Assembly (NCBI RefSeq): GCF_014133895.1
Contig: NC_050728.1
Location: forward strand, 310,001-374,000
Source: Torulaspora globosa
Taxonomy: Eukaryota; Ascomycota; Saccharomycetes; Saccharomycetales; Saccharomycetaceae
Direction: 5' to 3'
DNA length: 64,000 nucleotides
How positions within the stretch are numbered: position 1 is the stretch's first letter; each line of letters starts with the position of its first letter. The position numbers were made by a program, and so were the translations under genes. The notes beneath the pieces were generated by a model. That model did not search any database. It saw nothing but the letters and a program-made list of their open reading frames with translations, and was not told the origin of the DNA. Below, in pieces: positions 9,473 to 16,302 of this stretch.

Positions 9473-10429
9473 ATGCTAGTGTTCAAGAGGTTTGCTTCCA
9501 GCACTGGAGCAAAGACAGTCTTAGATGAGTTTTTCACTTACCATACAACGAATGCAGCGTTGAAACCATGGATATACCGTCCCAAGAATGCCAATATTCT
9601 CTTGACGATGGACTTGAAGGACCCAGTGACAAAGGCACCGATCAAACCACGTAAAGCGGTGCCTACGGTGGCACAGAAAGTGTTAAATGACTACGTTGCA
9701 TCGATACAGCCGGGCTCGAACGAATTGTTGGAATGGGTGAGAAACTGGACTTCTGTCACAACGAGGAAAAAGGCTTTGTGGAATTACATTTCCGGCTCGC
9801 ATCTCCAGAATATCCTCGTCAGTTCTTTCTTCCGAGTGGGGTTCTACACACAGGTTGTGGGTCTCTTATACTCTCGCAGACGCGACTTCGTCAAAGCTGG
9901 TAACAAGACGGCGTTCGATGTGGAGCATTTCTTTAACACTATCATAATGTGCAGTCTGCACAGAAATGCTTACAAGTGCTTGCGCGACAAGGAAGTTGCC
10001 AAAAAAAAGCTTGAAAATGCCTGGAGACAAGTCTCCAACAGGGCTAACCACACCGGCCTCGCCAATGCCTTGATAAAGACGTATTGCAAGCAGCAGGGTC
10101 TTGAGACGGTTCCGGTGCTGGAACAGTTGGCGGAAACCGAAATCAAGCTGGACCAGCCGGCGGACATCGCAACCGCGGCCGATGGCGAACTGGCGGCATT
10201 CGTGTTTGCAAACAAGAACAAGTATCTGGTCGCCAGGACGATCCAGGAGTTCAGCGAAGCTCAAGACGTCGACCCCAAGATTTCTCAGTTTGTCCAGGAT
10301 TACCAGGCCGTATGCCAAAAGCTTGGCAAAGAGGACCTCTACGACTTGTACAAGAGTTCAATGGCCGAAACGTTCGCGGCAAACCAGGACAGCACCAAAC
10401 AGGAAGCTCCCGAAACCGCTAACGCCTAA
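9473..10429 (+). CDS. MRP13: Mrp13, mitochondrial small ribosomal subunit protein mS44
   Basis: Fungal-specific protein of the mitochondrial 37S ribosomal subunit. The 318-residue product starts MLVFKRFASSTGAKTVLDE: a basic/hydroxylated, acid-free start up to the first Asp at residue 18, as expected of a mitochondrial presequence. The body (KPWIYRPKNANILLTMDLKDP, LWNYISGSHLQNILVSSFFRVGF) matches Mrp13, and the length is nearly that of the S. cerevisiae protein. The last 20 residues are Gln/Ala/Glu-rich and probably disordered. Order and orientation (followed by GCD2, same strand) repeat YGR084C-YGR083C. No other family is a serious candidate. Confidence 0.88.
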   Translation: MLVFKRFASSTGAKTVLDEFFTYHTTNAALKPWIYRPKNANILLTMDLKDPVTKAPIKPRKAVPTVAQKVLNDYVASIQPGSNELLEWVRNWTSVTTRKKALWNYISGSHLQNILVSSFFRVGFYTQVVGLLYSRRRDFVKAGNKTAFDVEHFFNTIIMCSLHRNAYKCLRDKEVAKKKLENAWRQVSNRANHTGLANALIKTYCKQQGLETVPVLEQLAETEIKLDQPADIATAADGELAAFVFANKNKYLVARTIQEFSEAQDVDPKISQFVQDYQAVCQKLGKEDLYDLYKSSMAETFAANQDSTKQEAPETANA

Positions 10430-10952
10430 CTAAAATCACATATAATCGTGTACATACGTTTCAATTTTCATCTTGATAAAATAGCTACGCTTTTTATGTT
10501 TAGTTATTCCAAAGCGATATTAAGAAGTTACCAGACGAAGAACATATGGAAAACATAACATTCACAGTGGCACAATGAATTTCCTGAAAGTAGCATATGA
10601 TACAGCCCAATTATTGGTGTCAGCCACTTCGATCTGAGGCTCGTCCCGCGCTGGACAATGATTGTCAGACAGGGAGAAAACTGCACCGCCAAGAAAATTC
10701 ACAGCGTCACCCATTGGAACCGCACGAGCAGTAACAACCGACTCGTCGTCAAATAAATCTCCTCTCGAATTTTTAGAGAATTAATCATTTACTGTCGCAG
10801 CTTATTTCACTGTATTTCGTTACCCAGCTCAAGACGCGGTTAGTACTGCCTGTAGAAAAAACTTGAAGAAGCATTACGTTATGTCGATGAGTTGGCAAAG
10901 AATTGTTGAGAGGATACCATTTTGGTCTTCCAAGTGTTCTGGCTAGCTGAGA
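10430..10952. other. MRP13-GCD2 spacer
   Basis: A 523-base region between two same-strand genes. It contains a 20-codon frame at 10575-10637 (ATGAATTTCCTG...) of unknown meaning and a 21-codon upstream ORF just before GCD2, described separately. A minus-strand TACTAAC near 10839-10845 has no partner splice sites. No RNA gene was recognised. Confidence 0.5.
10881..10946 (+). promoter_or_regulatory. Upstream ORF in the GCD2 leader
   Basis: ATG at 10881 opens a 21-codon frame (begins MSMSWQRIVERIPFW) that stops with TAG at 10944-10946, six bases before the GCD2 ATG at 10953. A second ATG lies two codons in. If the GCD2 mRNA starts upstream of 10881, ribosomes must scan past, reinitiate at very short distance, or leak. 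The transcript start is unknown, so the uORF may lie outside the mRNA. Confidence 0.5.
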
Positions 10953-12812
10953 ATGAGTCTGAGTGAAGAGGTTATCCCGAAGAAAGCTTCCAAAGATGCA
11001 GCAGGCGCTTCTGACGCTCCTACGCCTGCGGAAGGGACCAAGAAGCTCTCGAACAAGGAATTGAAAGAGCTAAAGAAGCGCGAGAAGGCTGCCAAACGTT
11101 CGGCAAAGAAGCAAGAAAGTGGCATTTCAATCGAGCAACAACAGCAGCAGGCTCAAGCGAAGAGAGAGAAGAAACAGCAGCAGCGTGAGCAACAATTGCA
11201 GCACCAGAAGGAACAACAGAGGAAACAGGAAGAGAGAAGGAAAAAGGTGAAGCAGAACTTGAAGAAAAATACGCTGTTTGGCCATTTGGAGACGACGGCT
11301 GAAAGAAGGGCAACGATTTTGGCTGTAACAGGTGCTATCAGTTCGTCGAAGGCGTCGCGAATCACGGCTGCGGGCCTGATGTTGCCTGCAGTTACCAGCG
11401 CATTAACAGGATCGCAGATTCCTATCAACTCGTCACTGCACACATCCAGCGGTGCCTCCACCGCCACCTCAGGTGCAAATACAACGAATGGCGGCAGCGG
11501 CGATGCCAAGAATGATATTTCCAAGGGATTAGCTTCGATGAGCCTAGAAAGCGAGGAGTTTTCGGTGGTGCCAGGTGTCGGATCTGTGATCCCGAATGTG
11601 ATCGAGCAGTCCTTCGATAGCCCGCAACTAGTCTCATCCGTTAAGGAACTTTTGCTCAACAAAGAGTTCATTCACCCGGCCGTCTCACTGCTAACTTCGC
11701 GTATAGCCAATTACATGATTGTTGGTTCCATACCTCGGTGCATAGCAATGTTGGAAGCGTTTCAAACCGTGATAAGAGATTATCAAACTCCTTCGGGCAC
11801 AACATTATCTCGTAACCTGACGAGTTATTTATCCCACCAGATAGACATTTTGAAGAAGGCGAGACCCCTCAGCGTTACAATGGGTAACGCCATCAGATGG
11901 CTCAAGCAGGAAATTTCGCTCATTGATCCTTGCACACCTGACAAGGAAGCCAAGAGAGACCTATGCGAGAAGATAGCACAGTTTGCGCGCGAGAAGATAG
12001 AACTTGCCGACCAGCTAATTATCGGATCTGCTTCCGACCATGTGGAGAACAATTCCACTATTGTCACCTACGGTTCTTCCAAGGTTCTGACAGATCTTTT
12101 ACTTCACAATGCCGTTGACTTGCAGAAGAAGTTCAAGGTTATCGTGGTGGATTCGAGGCCGTTGTTTGAAGGCAGGAAAATGGCTGATGTCTTGAGAAGC
12201 CACGGTGTTGACGTGACCTATGCTTTGATAACAAGTTTAGATGGCATCCTCAATATGTCAGTAGATTACGTTTTCCTGGGTGCGCACTCAATTCTGTCCA
12301 ACGGCTTCCTGTATTCAAGAGTAGGCACCGCCATGTTGGCCATGAGTGCAAAGAGACGTAACATCCCCGTGCTGGTCTGTTGCGAGAGTCTGAAATTCTC
12401 TCAAAGAGTACAGCTTGATAGCGTCACCTTCAATGAGCTTGCTGATCCGGAAGATCTTACCACGATAGATTCCCGAAACCTAGTAGACAGGAACAACGTA
12501 AGGGGAACCCTTTTGAAACAATTCCTGAAGGAACGCAAAGAGGAGAAGCAGAAAATGGCATTAGAGAACAAGGCCAACAACAAGTCTACAAACGGTGCCT
12601 CCTCGACAAGGGCGGACTCCCACTCGCTTGATGATGATAAGGCAGGCCGGAACATCCTGGATGGATGGCAGAACATACCAAGCCTGAACATTGTGAACAT
12701 CCTGTACGACCTCACCCCGCCAGAATACATCAAAAAGATTATCACAGAGTTTGGAGCTCTACCACCGTCATCAGTCCCAGTCATACTGAGGGAATACAAA
12801 AGTTCTGCCTGA
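10953..12812 (+). CDS. GCD2: Gcd2, delta subunit of eIF2B (guanine exchange factor of eIF2)
   Basis: Regulatory delta subunit of eIF2B, which recharges eIF2 with GTP and is inhibited by eIF2 phosphorylated by Gcn2. The 619-residue protein has a Lys/Gln/Ala-rich tail at residues 1-100 (EQQQQQAQAKREKKQQQREQ), known in Gcd2 for tRNA/mRNA-binding-like basic clusters. A Ser/Ala/Thr linker follows. The eIF2B alpha/beta/delta fold runs from about residue 220 to the end (RCIAMLEAFQTVIRDYQTP, VIVVDSRPLFEGRKMADVL, DYVFLGAHSILSNGFLYSRVGTA, ending LTPPEYIKKIITEFGALPP). The length is close to the S. cerevisiae protein. A short uORF precedes it, notable because the gene itself governs general amino-acid translational control. 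It converges with MRPL51. Confidence 0.95.
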   Translation: MSLSEEVIPKKASKDAAGASDAPTPAEGTKKLSNKELKELKKREKAAKRSAKKQESGISIEQQQQQAQAKREKKQQQREQQLQHQKEQQRKQEERRKKVKQNLKKNTLFGHLETTAERRATILAVTGAISSSKASRITAAGLMLPAVTSALTGSQIPINSSLHTSSGASTATSGANTTNGGSGDAKNDISKGLASMSLESEEFSVVPGVGSVIPNVIEQSFDSPQLVSSVKELLLNKEFIHPAVSLLTSRIANYMIVGSIPRCIAMLEAFQTVIRDYQTPSGTTLSRNLTSYLSHQIDILKKARPLSVTMGNAIRWLKQEISLIDPCTPDKEAKRDLCEKIAQFAREKIELADQLIIGSASDHVENNSTIVTYGSSKVLTDLLLHNAVDLQKKFKVIVVDSRPLFEGRKMADVLRSHGVDVTYALITSLDGILNMSVDYVFLGAHSILSNGFLYSRVGTAMLAMSAKRRNIPVLVCCESLKFSQRVQLDSVTFNELADPEDLTTIDSRNLVDRNNVRGTLLKQFLKERKEEKQKMALENKANNKSTNGASSTRADSHSLDDDKAGRNILDGWQNIPSLNIVNILYDLTPPEYIKKIITEFGALPPSSVPVILREYKSSA

Positions 12813-12885
12813 ATTTTGCATCAAAAGTACCTCATGCCCGGCCTTCATTGGCAATAGTATTTACAAGCTACTTACACCTACCTCG

Positions 12886-13308
12886 CTAGACTCTGTATCT
12901 CATAGACGCATGAATTGGTGACCAAACACCTCTCACGCTCTTGTTCAAGGTCTCCACGTTATCATTCTTCGTTCTCCTACGCAGTATCTCGCCACTTGAG
13001 TCCTTCAGCAGCTTTAGCTTGTTCTCGACGTTATCGATATTCAAGTTCCTCACGCAAATCACCTTTTCCCGTCCATTGTTGTACTGTGCTCTAAGCAGCG
13101 GATGCCCCGACTTCCTCAACACCTCGAACTGGATAAACGGGTACTGAGACCCCAATTTCTCAAGCCTCTTCGACGTCAAAAACTCCCGCATTCCTTGCGA
13201 TGACCCTCCCCAATTGCAATATTGCAACGTAATCTTCTTGCAGGGAAATACAAACGCTCCAACACCGTTCCGTGCAATAGATGCCTGTTTAACTGCCTTC
13301 ACAACCAT
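12886..13308 (-). CDS. MRPL51: Mrpl51, mitochondrial large ribosomal subunit protein mL43
   Basis: Protein of the mitochondrial 54S large subunit with the thioredoxin-like L51/S25/CI-B8 fold. The 140 residues equal the S. cerevisiae length. Family hallmarks are [22 protein letters not shown] near residues 23-45 and the conserved [16 protein letters not shown]-terminus. There is no separate cleavable presequence beyond a mildly basic N-terminus, which is usual for this protein. The ATG lies at 13308 (minus strand). It converges with GCD2 (73-base gap) and its 5' side faces a decayed tRNA-Pro and a 20-bp palindrome. Confidence 0.92.
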   Translation of the reverse strand: MVVKAVKQASIARNGVGAFVFPCKKITLQYCNWGGSSQGMREFLTSKRLEKLGSQYPFIQFEVLRKSGHPLLRAQYNNGREKVICVRNLNIDNVENKLKLLKDSSGEILRRRTKNDNVETLNKSVRGVWSPIHASMRYRV

Positions 13309-13437
13309 CGTAAATGTTCCTCGATCCTACCAACTAGCTCCCACTTATGTAGCAATGCTAGTTTTATATGTAGCTGTTGAAGATGTCTGAATTGAAATTA
13401 ACTAGCGTTCGTTTGCAGTGACACTTTACTGCATAAA

Positions 13438-13513
13438 TGGGTATGCTTATCGCTTTGAACGAACATTCATCCGAAGCTGCGAGAGGTCCTGGGTTCAATT
13501 CCAGGCCCGCGCT
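13438..13513 (+). pseudogene. Decayed intron-bearing tRNA-Pro gene
   Basis: The 3' half, TGCGAGAGGTCCTGGGTTCAATTCC (shown here as 13477-13501), is essentially the 3' half of yeast tRNA-Pro(UGG). It includes the B box GGTTCAATTCC and the 3' side of the anticodon stem. Before it, TATGCTTATCGCTTTGAAC (from 13442) resembles the D-arm end and anticodon stem TATGATTCTCGCTTTGGGT, with a spacer where yeast tRNA-Pro has its intron. The anticodon region, D arm and 5' acceptor strand are damaged or absent, one C of the T-arm is missing (CCAGG instead of CCCAG), and the acceptor CCCGCGC has no 5' partner. I conclude it is a relic. No T-run terminator follows. Confidence 0.6.
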
Positions 13514-13514
13514 A

Positions 13515-13534
13515 TTGGTTTCCATGGAAACCAA
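13515..13534. promoter_or_regulatory. Perfect 20-bp palindrome, RFX X-box-like
   Basis: The core GTTTCCATGGAAAC fits the X-box pattern (GTTNCCATGGNAAC) bound by RFX factors, in yeast Rfx1/Crt1, which represses DNA-damage-induced genes. The palindrome extends three more base pairs on each side. It is about 207 bases upstream of MRPL51 and about 610 upstream of the YPR098C homolog. Outer flanks (GCTATTTGG-like/CCAAATAGC at 13511-13547) extend the symmetry imperfectly. Confidence 0.5.
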
Positions 13535-13547
13535 GAAGCCAAATAGC

Positions 13548-14143
13548 AGATGGTCGGCGGTCGGTCGGAGGGTCTTAGACTAGGCCTGGGATGGGTAAGG
13601 AAGATCGAAACACTGCCTTAGCGCGTATGATTCATATAGTCTTTATTAGTTTATCCGAGCAGGCTTGTCTGCCGAGTATCATAATATACGAATATTAACG
13701 AGTTACCTGCTATTGTCCATGATTTCCGTCATCGAGTACTGGTGACCGGACCTCGTTATTGACGTAGTTTTGTTCGAGTGCTCATCTTAAAGAAATATTT
13801 ACCTGATTGCCTACCCGTTGCAATTTACATTTTTCAACAAGCTGCAACAACATCTATCAATCCATGTTTAGCCGCTTGAAACAGCAATACTCACAAACTA
13901 CCCATTTGTAGATAGTGATAAACTCAGAATTACTCACACTCTACGAAAGGAAGGTTTCGCGAATTCTTGTTGCTGGAAGCGGCGCTACCAAGTTGAAGTG
14001 TACCTATTACCCGGTCACTCGGATGACATGCCTGGTTAAAAGGGATATCGTAGTATATAAAGGTCTGGGGAGAAGAGCAGGGAATCTTGCGTGGATCAAA
14101 GTTCACAGTTTGCTGACTTTCAGTGAGTCCTCTGGTTGGAACA
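13548..14143. other. Long 5' spacer of the YPR098C homolog
   Basis: About 600 bases with no convincing protein gene. It contains GGTCGG direct repeats at 13551-13567, an AT-rich middle part, a 15-codon frame at 13864-13911, and a Reb1-type site at 14007. Open frames here are short and lack family resemblance. Confidence 0.5.
14007..14014 (+). promoter_or_regulatory. Reb1-type site upstream of the YPR098C homolog
   Basis: TTACCCGG, 130 bases before the start codon at 14144. Confidence 0.65.
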
Positions 14144-14693
14144 ATGTCATTATTGAAACCTGCCTCGCATCTTTTGTTTTATTCTTTTGTGTATGTAGGA
14201 AGAACGTCGTTTCTGAACGGTTTGGGACGGATATACTAACACTCAGGGTGACAGCTTTGGTGGTACAACGTTCTACTCGTATGTGGCTTCGCCGCTAGCA
14301 TTCAAAGTCTTGGACAAGGATCATTTCTCGGCGTTGCAAAATAAGGTGTTTCCGTACTTCTTTCAGATGCAATCCTTCTCGCCAGCGGTCTTGGCGTTGA
14401 CGGCACCCTTTGTCCTCACCAGCGGACCGATGGCTGCCCTCGCTACCGCCTCGGTCGGGGGGCTGGCCAATCTGTGCTGGTTGCTTCCCTTGACGCGCAG
14501 AATCAAGGAGGAAAGAAGAGCAGTAGCAGACAGACTCAAGGGTGACGAGTTGGAAGCGGCTGATGAGCCCCTGCGCAAGCAGTTTGGCAAGTATCACGGT
14601 ATGAGTCTGCTGTGTAATCTGACCAACGTCTGCGGCATGCTAGTCTACGGCGTTTACCTGTGTAGAGGCCTTATCAGACACGTCCCAAAGTAG
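14144..14693 (+). CDS. TMH11: YPR098C/TMEM205-like mitochondrial outer-membrane protein, two exons
   Basis: Exon 1 is 14144-14190 and exon 2 is 14255-14693, giving 161 residues, the same size as S. cerevisiae YPR098C, which also has an intron. Exon 1 reads [15 protein letters not shown] and ends in phase 2; the split codon GT/C gives Val, and exon 2 continues [19 protein letters not shown]. The product is a small DUF4149/TMEM205-type membrane protein with several hydrophobic spans (about 8-24, 58-75, 77-92, 139-155). The family is poorly understood; the yeast protein is reported at the mitochondrial outer membrane. A frame starting at the ATG at 14283 would lack the first 25 residues and is not the real start. 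The symbol is from memory; the YPR098C identity is firmer, supported by position between MRPL51 and LEC1. Confidence 0.85.
14191..14254 (+). other. Spliceosomal intron of the YPR098C homolog
   Basis: 64 bases with perfect yeast signals: donor GTATGT at 14191, branch site TACTAAC at 14234-14240, and acceptor ACAG ending at 14254. An earlier AG at 14246 is only seven bases from the branch A, too close for normal use. Splicing restores the conserved protein frame exactly. Confidence 0.9.
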
Positions 14694-14843
14694 AGGATTG
14701 CAATGGATCAAATCTGAGACTTGTTTCGCATATATGCTATGTACAAAAAAAGGTAACGATCAGAACCTGGAGCGCTGACGAATGTGCAGGAAAAAGAATA
14801 ACAGCAAGGGCTTGTATCATGGAATGGGTTGGAAGATGGCAGA

Positions 14844-15407
14844 TTATTCATCAATTTCGTTCGCTTCTGCCATAGCAGCACTCTCAGCCTGTTGCGCGGC
14901 GACTTGATCCTTTGCTCCACTTAGAAAAGTTGAAATGTTCGCAGGAGGCAGAATAGCAATCATCATAACGATGTACTCGTAGACGGCCTCCGGGACGCTT
15001 CTCTGATATATGCCTAGCAAGTCCGCTGGATTTGGATAAACGCTCAGAGCCTTGTAGAACTTGGATGCTGATTCCAGCTCTTTGCCGGGTGCCATAGACA
15101 AACGTTCACCTAGCTCCACATTTGTGGTAAATGTAGTTTCTCTTTGTGATGGATCACTTGGAATAGGGTCAGTAACCAATTCTTGAGTCAAGAATTCGCG
15201 AACATTTTGCAGCTTCACCTGTTTAGCTTCCTCTTGTTCCTTCCTCTGCAATTCAGCTTGTTTCTTGACCTTCTGCCTCAATTGTTTCCTAAATTCTGGG
15301 TTATTTCTTCTCTTATGATCAAAATACAACGCATAACCGGTCAAAGAGACGGCTGCAAGTACACCAGTAATTGTCAAAGCCCGAGCAATAGAATTTCCTT
15401 GCGACAT
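14844..15407 (-). CDS. TOM20: Tom20, presequence receptor of the mitochondrial TOM complex
   Basis: Receptor that recognises presequences on precursor proteins at the mitochondrial outer membrane. The 187-residue product has one N-terminal membrane anchor (about residues 9-27, LTITGVLAAVSLTGYALYF). A basic cytosolic linker follows (DHKRRNNPEFRKQLRQKVKKQ), then the TPR-like receptor domain (ELGERLSMAPGKELESASKFYKALSVYPNPADLLGIYQRSVPEAVYEYIV in pieces at about 100-150), and an acidic tail (EANEIDE). This is the standard Tom20 layout and length. The ATG lies at 15407 (minus strand). It is divergent from SLX9 across 224 bases and convergent with the YPR098C homolog. Confidence 0.95.
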   Translation of the reverse strand: MSQGNSIARALTITGVLAAVSLTGYALYFDHKRRNNPEFRKQLRQKVKKQAELQRKEQEEAKQVKLQNVREFLTQELVTDPIPSDPSQRETTFTTNVELGERLSMAPGKELESASKFYKALSVYPNPADLLGIYQRSVPEAVYEYIVMMIAILPPANISTFLSGAKDQVAAQQAESAAMAEANEIDE

Positions 15408-15517
15408 TTCCCAAAGATTTGCACTTTACCAGCCAGCTAAACAATATCCCGATGCTCAAATCATTGTAATCCTTGAAGTTATCAGAGTTCTTGGACCTTA
15501 TGAGCTTTTAAGAATGT

Positions 15518-15528
15518 TGAAAAATTTT
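15518..15528. promoter_or_regulatory. RRPE element upstream of SLX9
   Basis: TGAAAAATTTT exactly matches the ribosomal-RNA-processing element (RRPE, Stb3-bound), 104 bases before the SLX9 start. Confidence 0.75.
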
Positions 15529-15531
15529 CAC

Positions 15532-15539
15532 ATCACGTG
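15532..15539 (+). promoter_or_regulatory. Cbf1-type ATCACGTG between TOM20 and SLX9
   Basis: A full RTCACRTG match, located between the RRPE and the PAC element in the shared promoter. Confidence 0.55.
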
Positions 15540-15559
15540 CCAAAGTCGAAGATAGAAAG

Positions 15560-15572
15560 CTCATCTCATCGC
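15560..15572 (-). promoter_or_regulatory. PAC element upstream of SLX9
   Basis: On the minus strand this reads GCGATGAGATGAG, the complete PAC motif (bound by Dot6/Tod6) of ribosome-biogenesis promoters. It lies 60 bases before the SLX9 ATG and 32 bases after the RRPE, the usual pairing. Confidence 0.8.
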
Positions 15573-15631
15573 ATGTCCTTTAAAAGAACTTGAGTCCTCA
15601 GGCAGTTGAGATTGGCCTTGGGAGTTCCGGG

Positions 15632-16243
15632 ATGGTAGCCAAGAGGAGGACAACACTCAGAAACAAAGCAGCGGCTGCAGCAGCGAGAAATCTTGAGGAA
15701 GTGGAGGACGAAGAGCTGGACGTGAGTTCGAGATCGTTCCTGCATCAGCCGAGGGAATCCAAGAAGGAAAAGCAGTTGAACAAGCACCAGATATTCCTGA
15801 ATCGAGTGCTGGAGAAATCGTCAGGACGCGATGATCTCGCAGGAATATCAAAATCAGCAGTAAGGCGTCGGAAGCGAAAGCTTAGAGATGAGTTGAAACC
15901 GAGGATGGGCGATCTTCTGACATCGCTCCGTGAGGAAGATGATTTGAAGCAGCACGTACTCGAGGGCTCCACTGACGGGGGTCCTAGCGATGGCAACTCG
16001 GATCCGATAGCTAAGAAGAACGTGGTTAGAGTGCTTTCAAAGGATGAGCGTCGAGCTGGCGAACTAGGCTATGTTCATATAAGGAAAAACGAGCCCAACA
16101 TCAGAAATCAAAAGGGAGCCAAGGCACTATCGATAAGGGAAACGTCCAGGATGAACGATATACTGCACAATAGTAGCTTCCAACAGAACCCCTTTGGCGC
16201 CTTGCGCGAAGCCATAATGATGAAGCAGCAGGATCGTCAGTGA
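15632..16243 (+). CDS. SLX9: Slx9, pre-40S ribosome assembly/export factor
   Basis: Nucleolar protein of the small-subunit processome and pre-40S particle, needed for efficient ITS1 processing and 40S export. The 203-residue product starts MVAKRRTTLRNKAAAAAARN, the basic signature of Slx9. A basic segment follows (KSAVRRRKRKLRDELKPRMGDLL, about 85-105), and the conserved C-terminal block NPFGALREAIMMKQ ends it. The length is close to the yeast protein. I use the ATG at 15632; an in-frame TTG at 15590 is not supported. RRPE and PAC elements upstream agree with a ribosome-biogenesis role. It converges with LEC1 (59-base gap). Order and orientation (TOM20-SLX9) repeat YGR082W-YGR081C. Confidence 0.9.
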   Translation: MVAKRRTTLRNKAAAAAARNLEEVEDEELDVSSRSFLHQPRESKKEKQLNKHQIFLNRVLEKSSGRDDLAGISKSAVRRRKRKLRDELKPRMGDLLTSLREEDDLKQHVLEGSTDGGPSDGNSDPIAKKNVVRVLSKDERRAGELGYVHIRKNEPNIRNQKGAKALSIRETSRMNDILHNSSFQQNPFGALREAIMMKQQDRQ

Positions 16244-16302
16244 AGATGGTGATTCAGAAGGGGTCTTACCGGAGTATAAAATGTATAGCAATAACAGCTG
16301 TG

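Noticed and set aside
13915..14298. 127-codon plus-strand frame
   Set aside because: It starts at a non-ATG codon, runs through exon 1 and the intron of the YPR098C homolog in another phase, and ends just inside exon 2.
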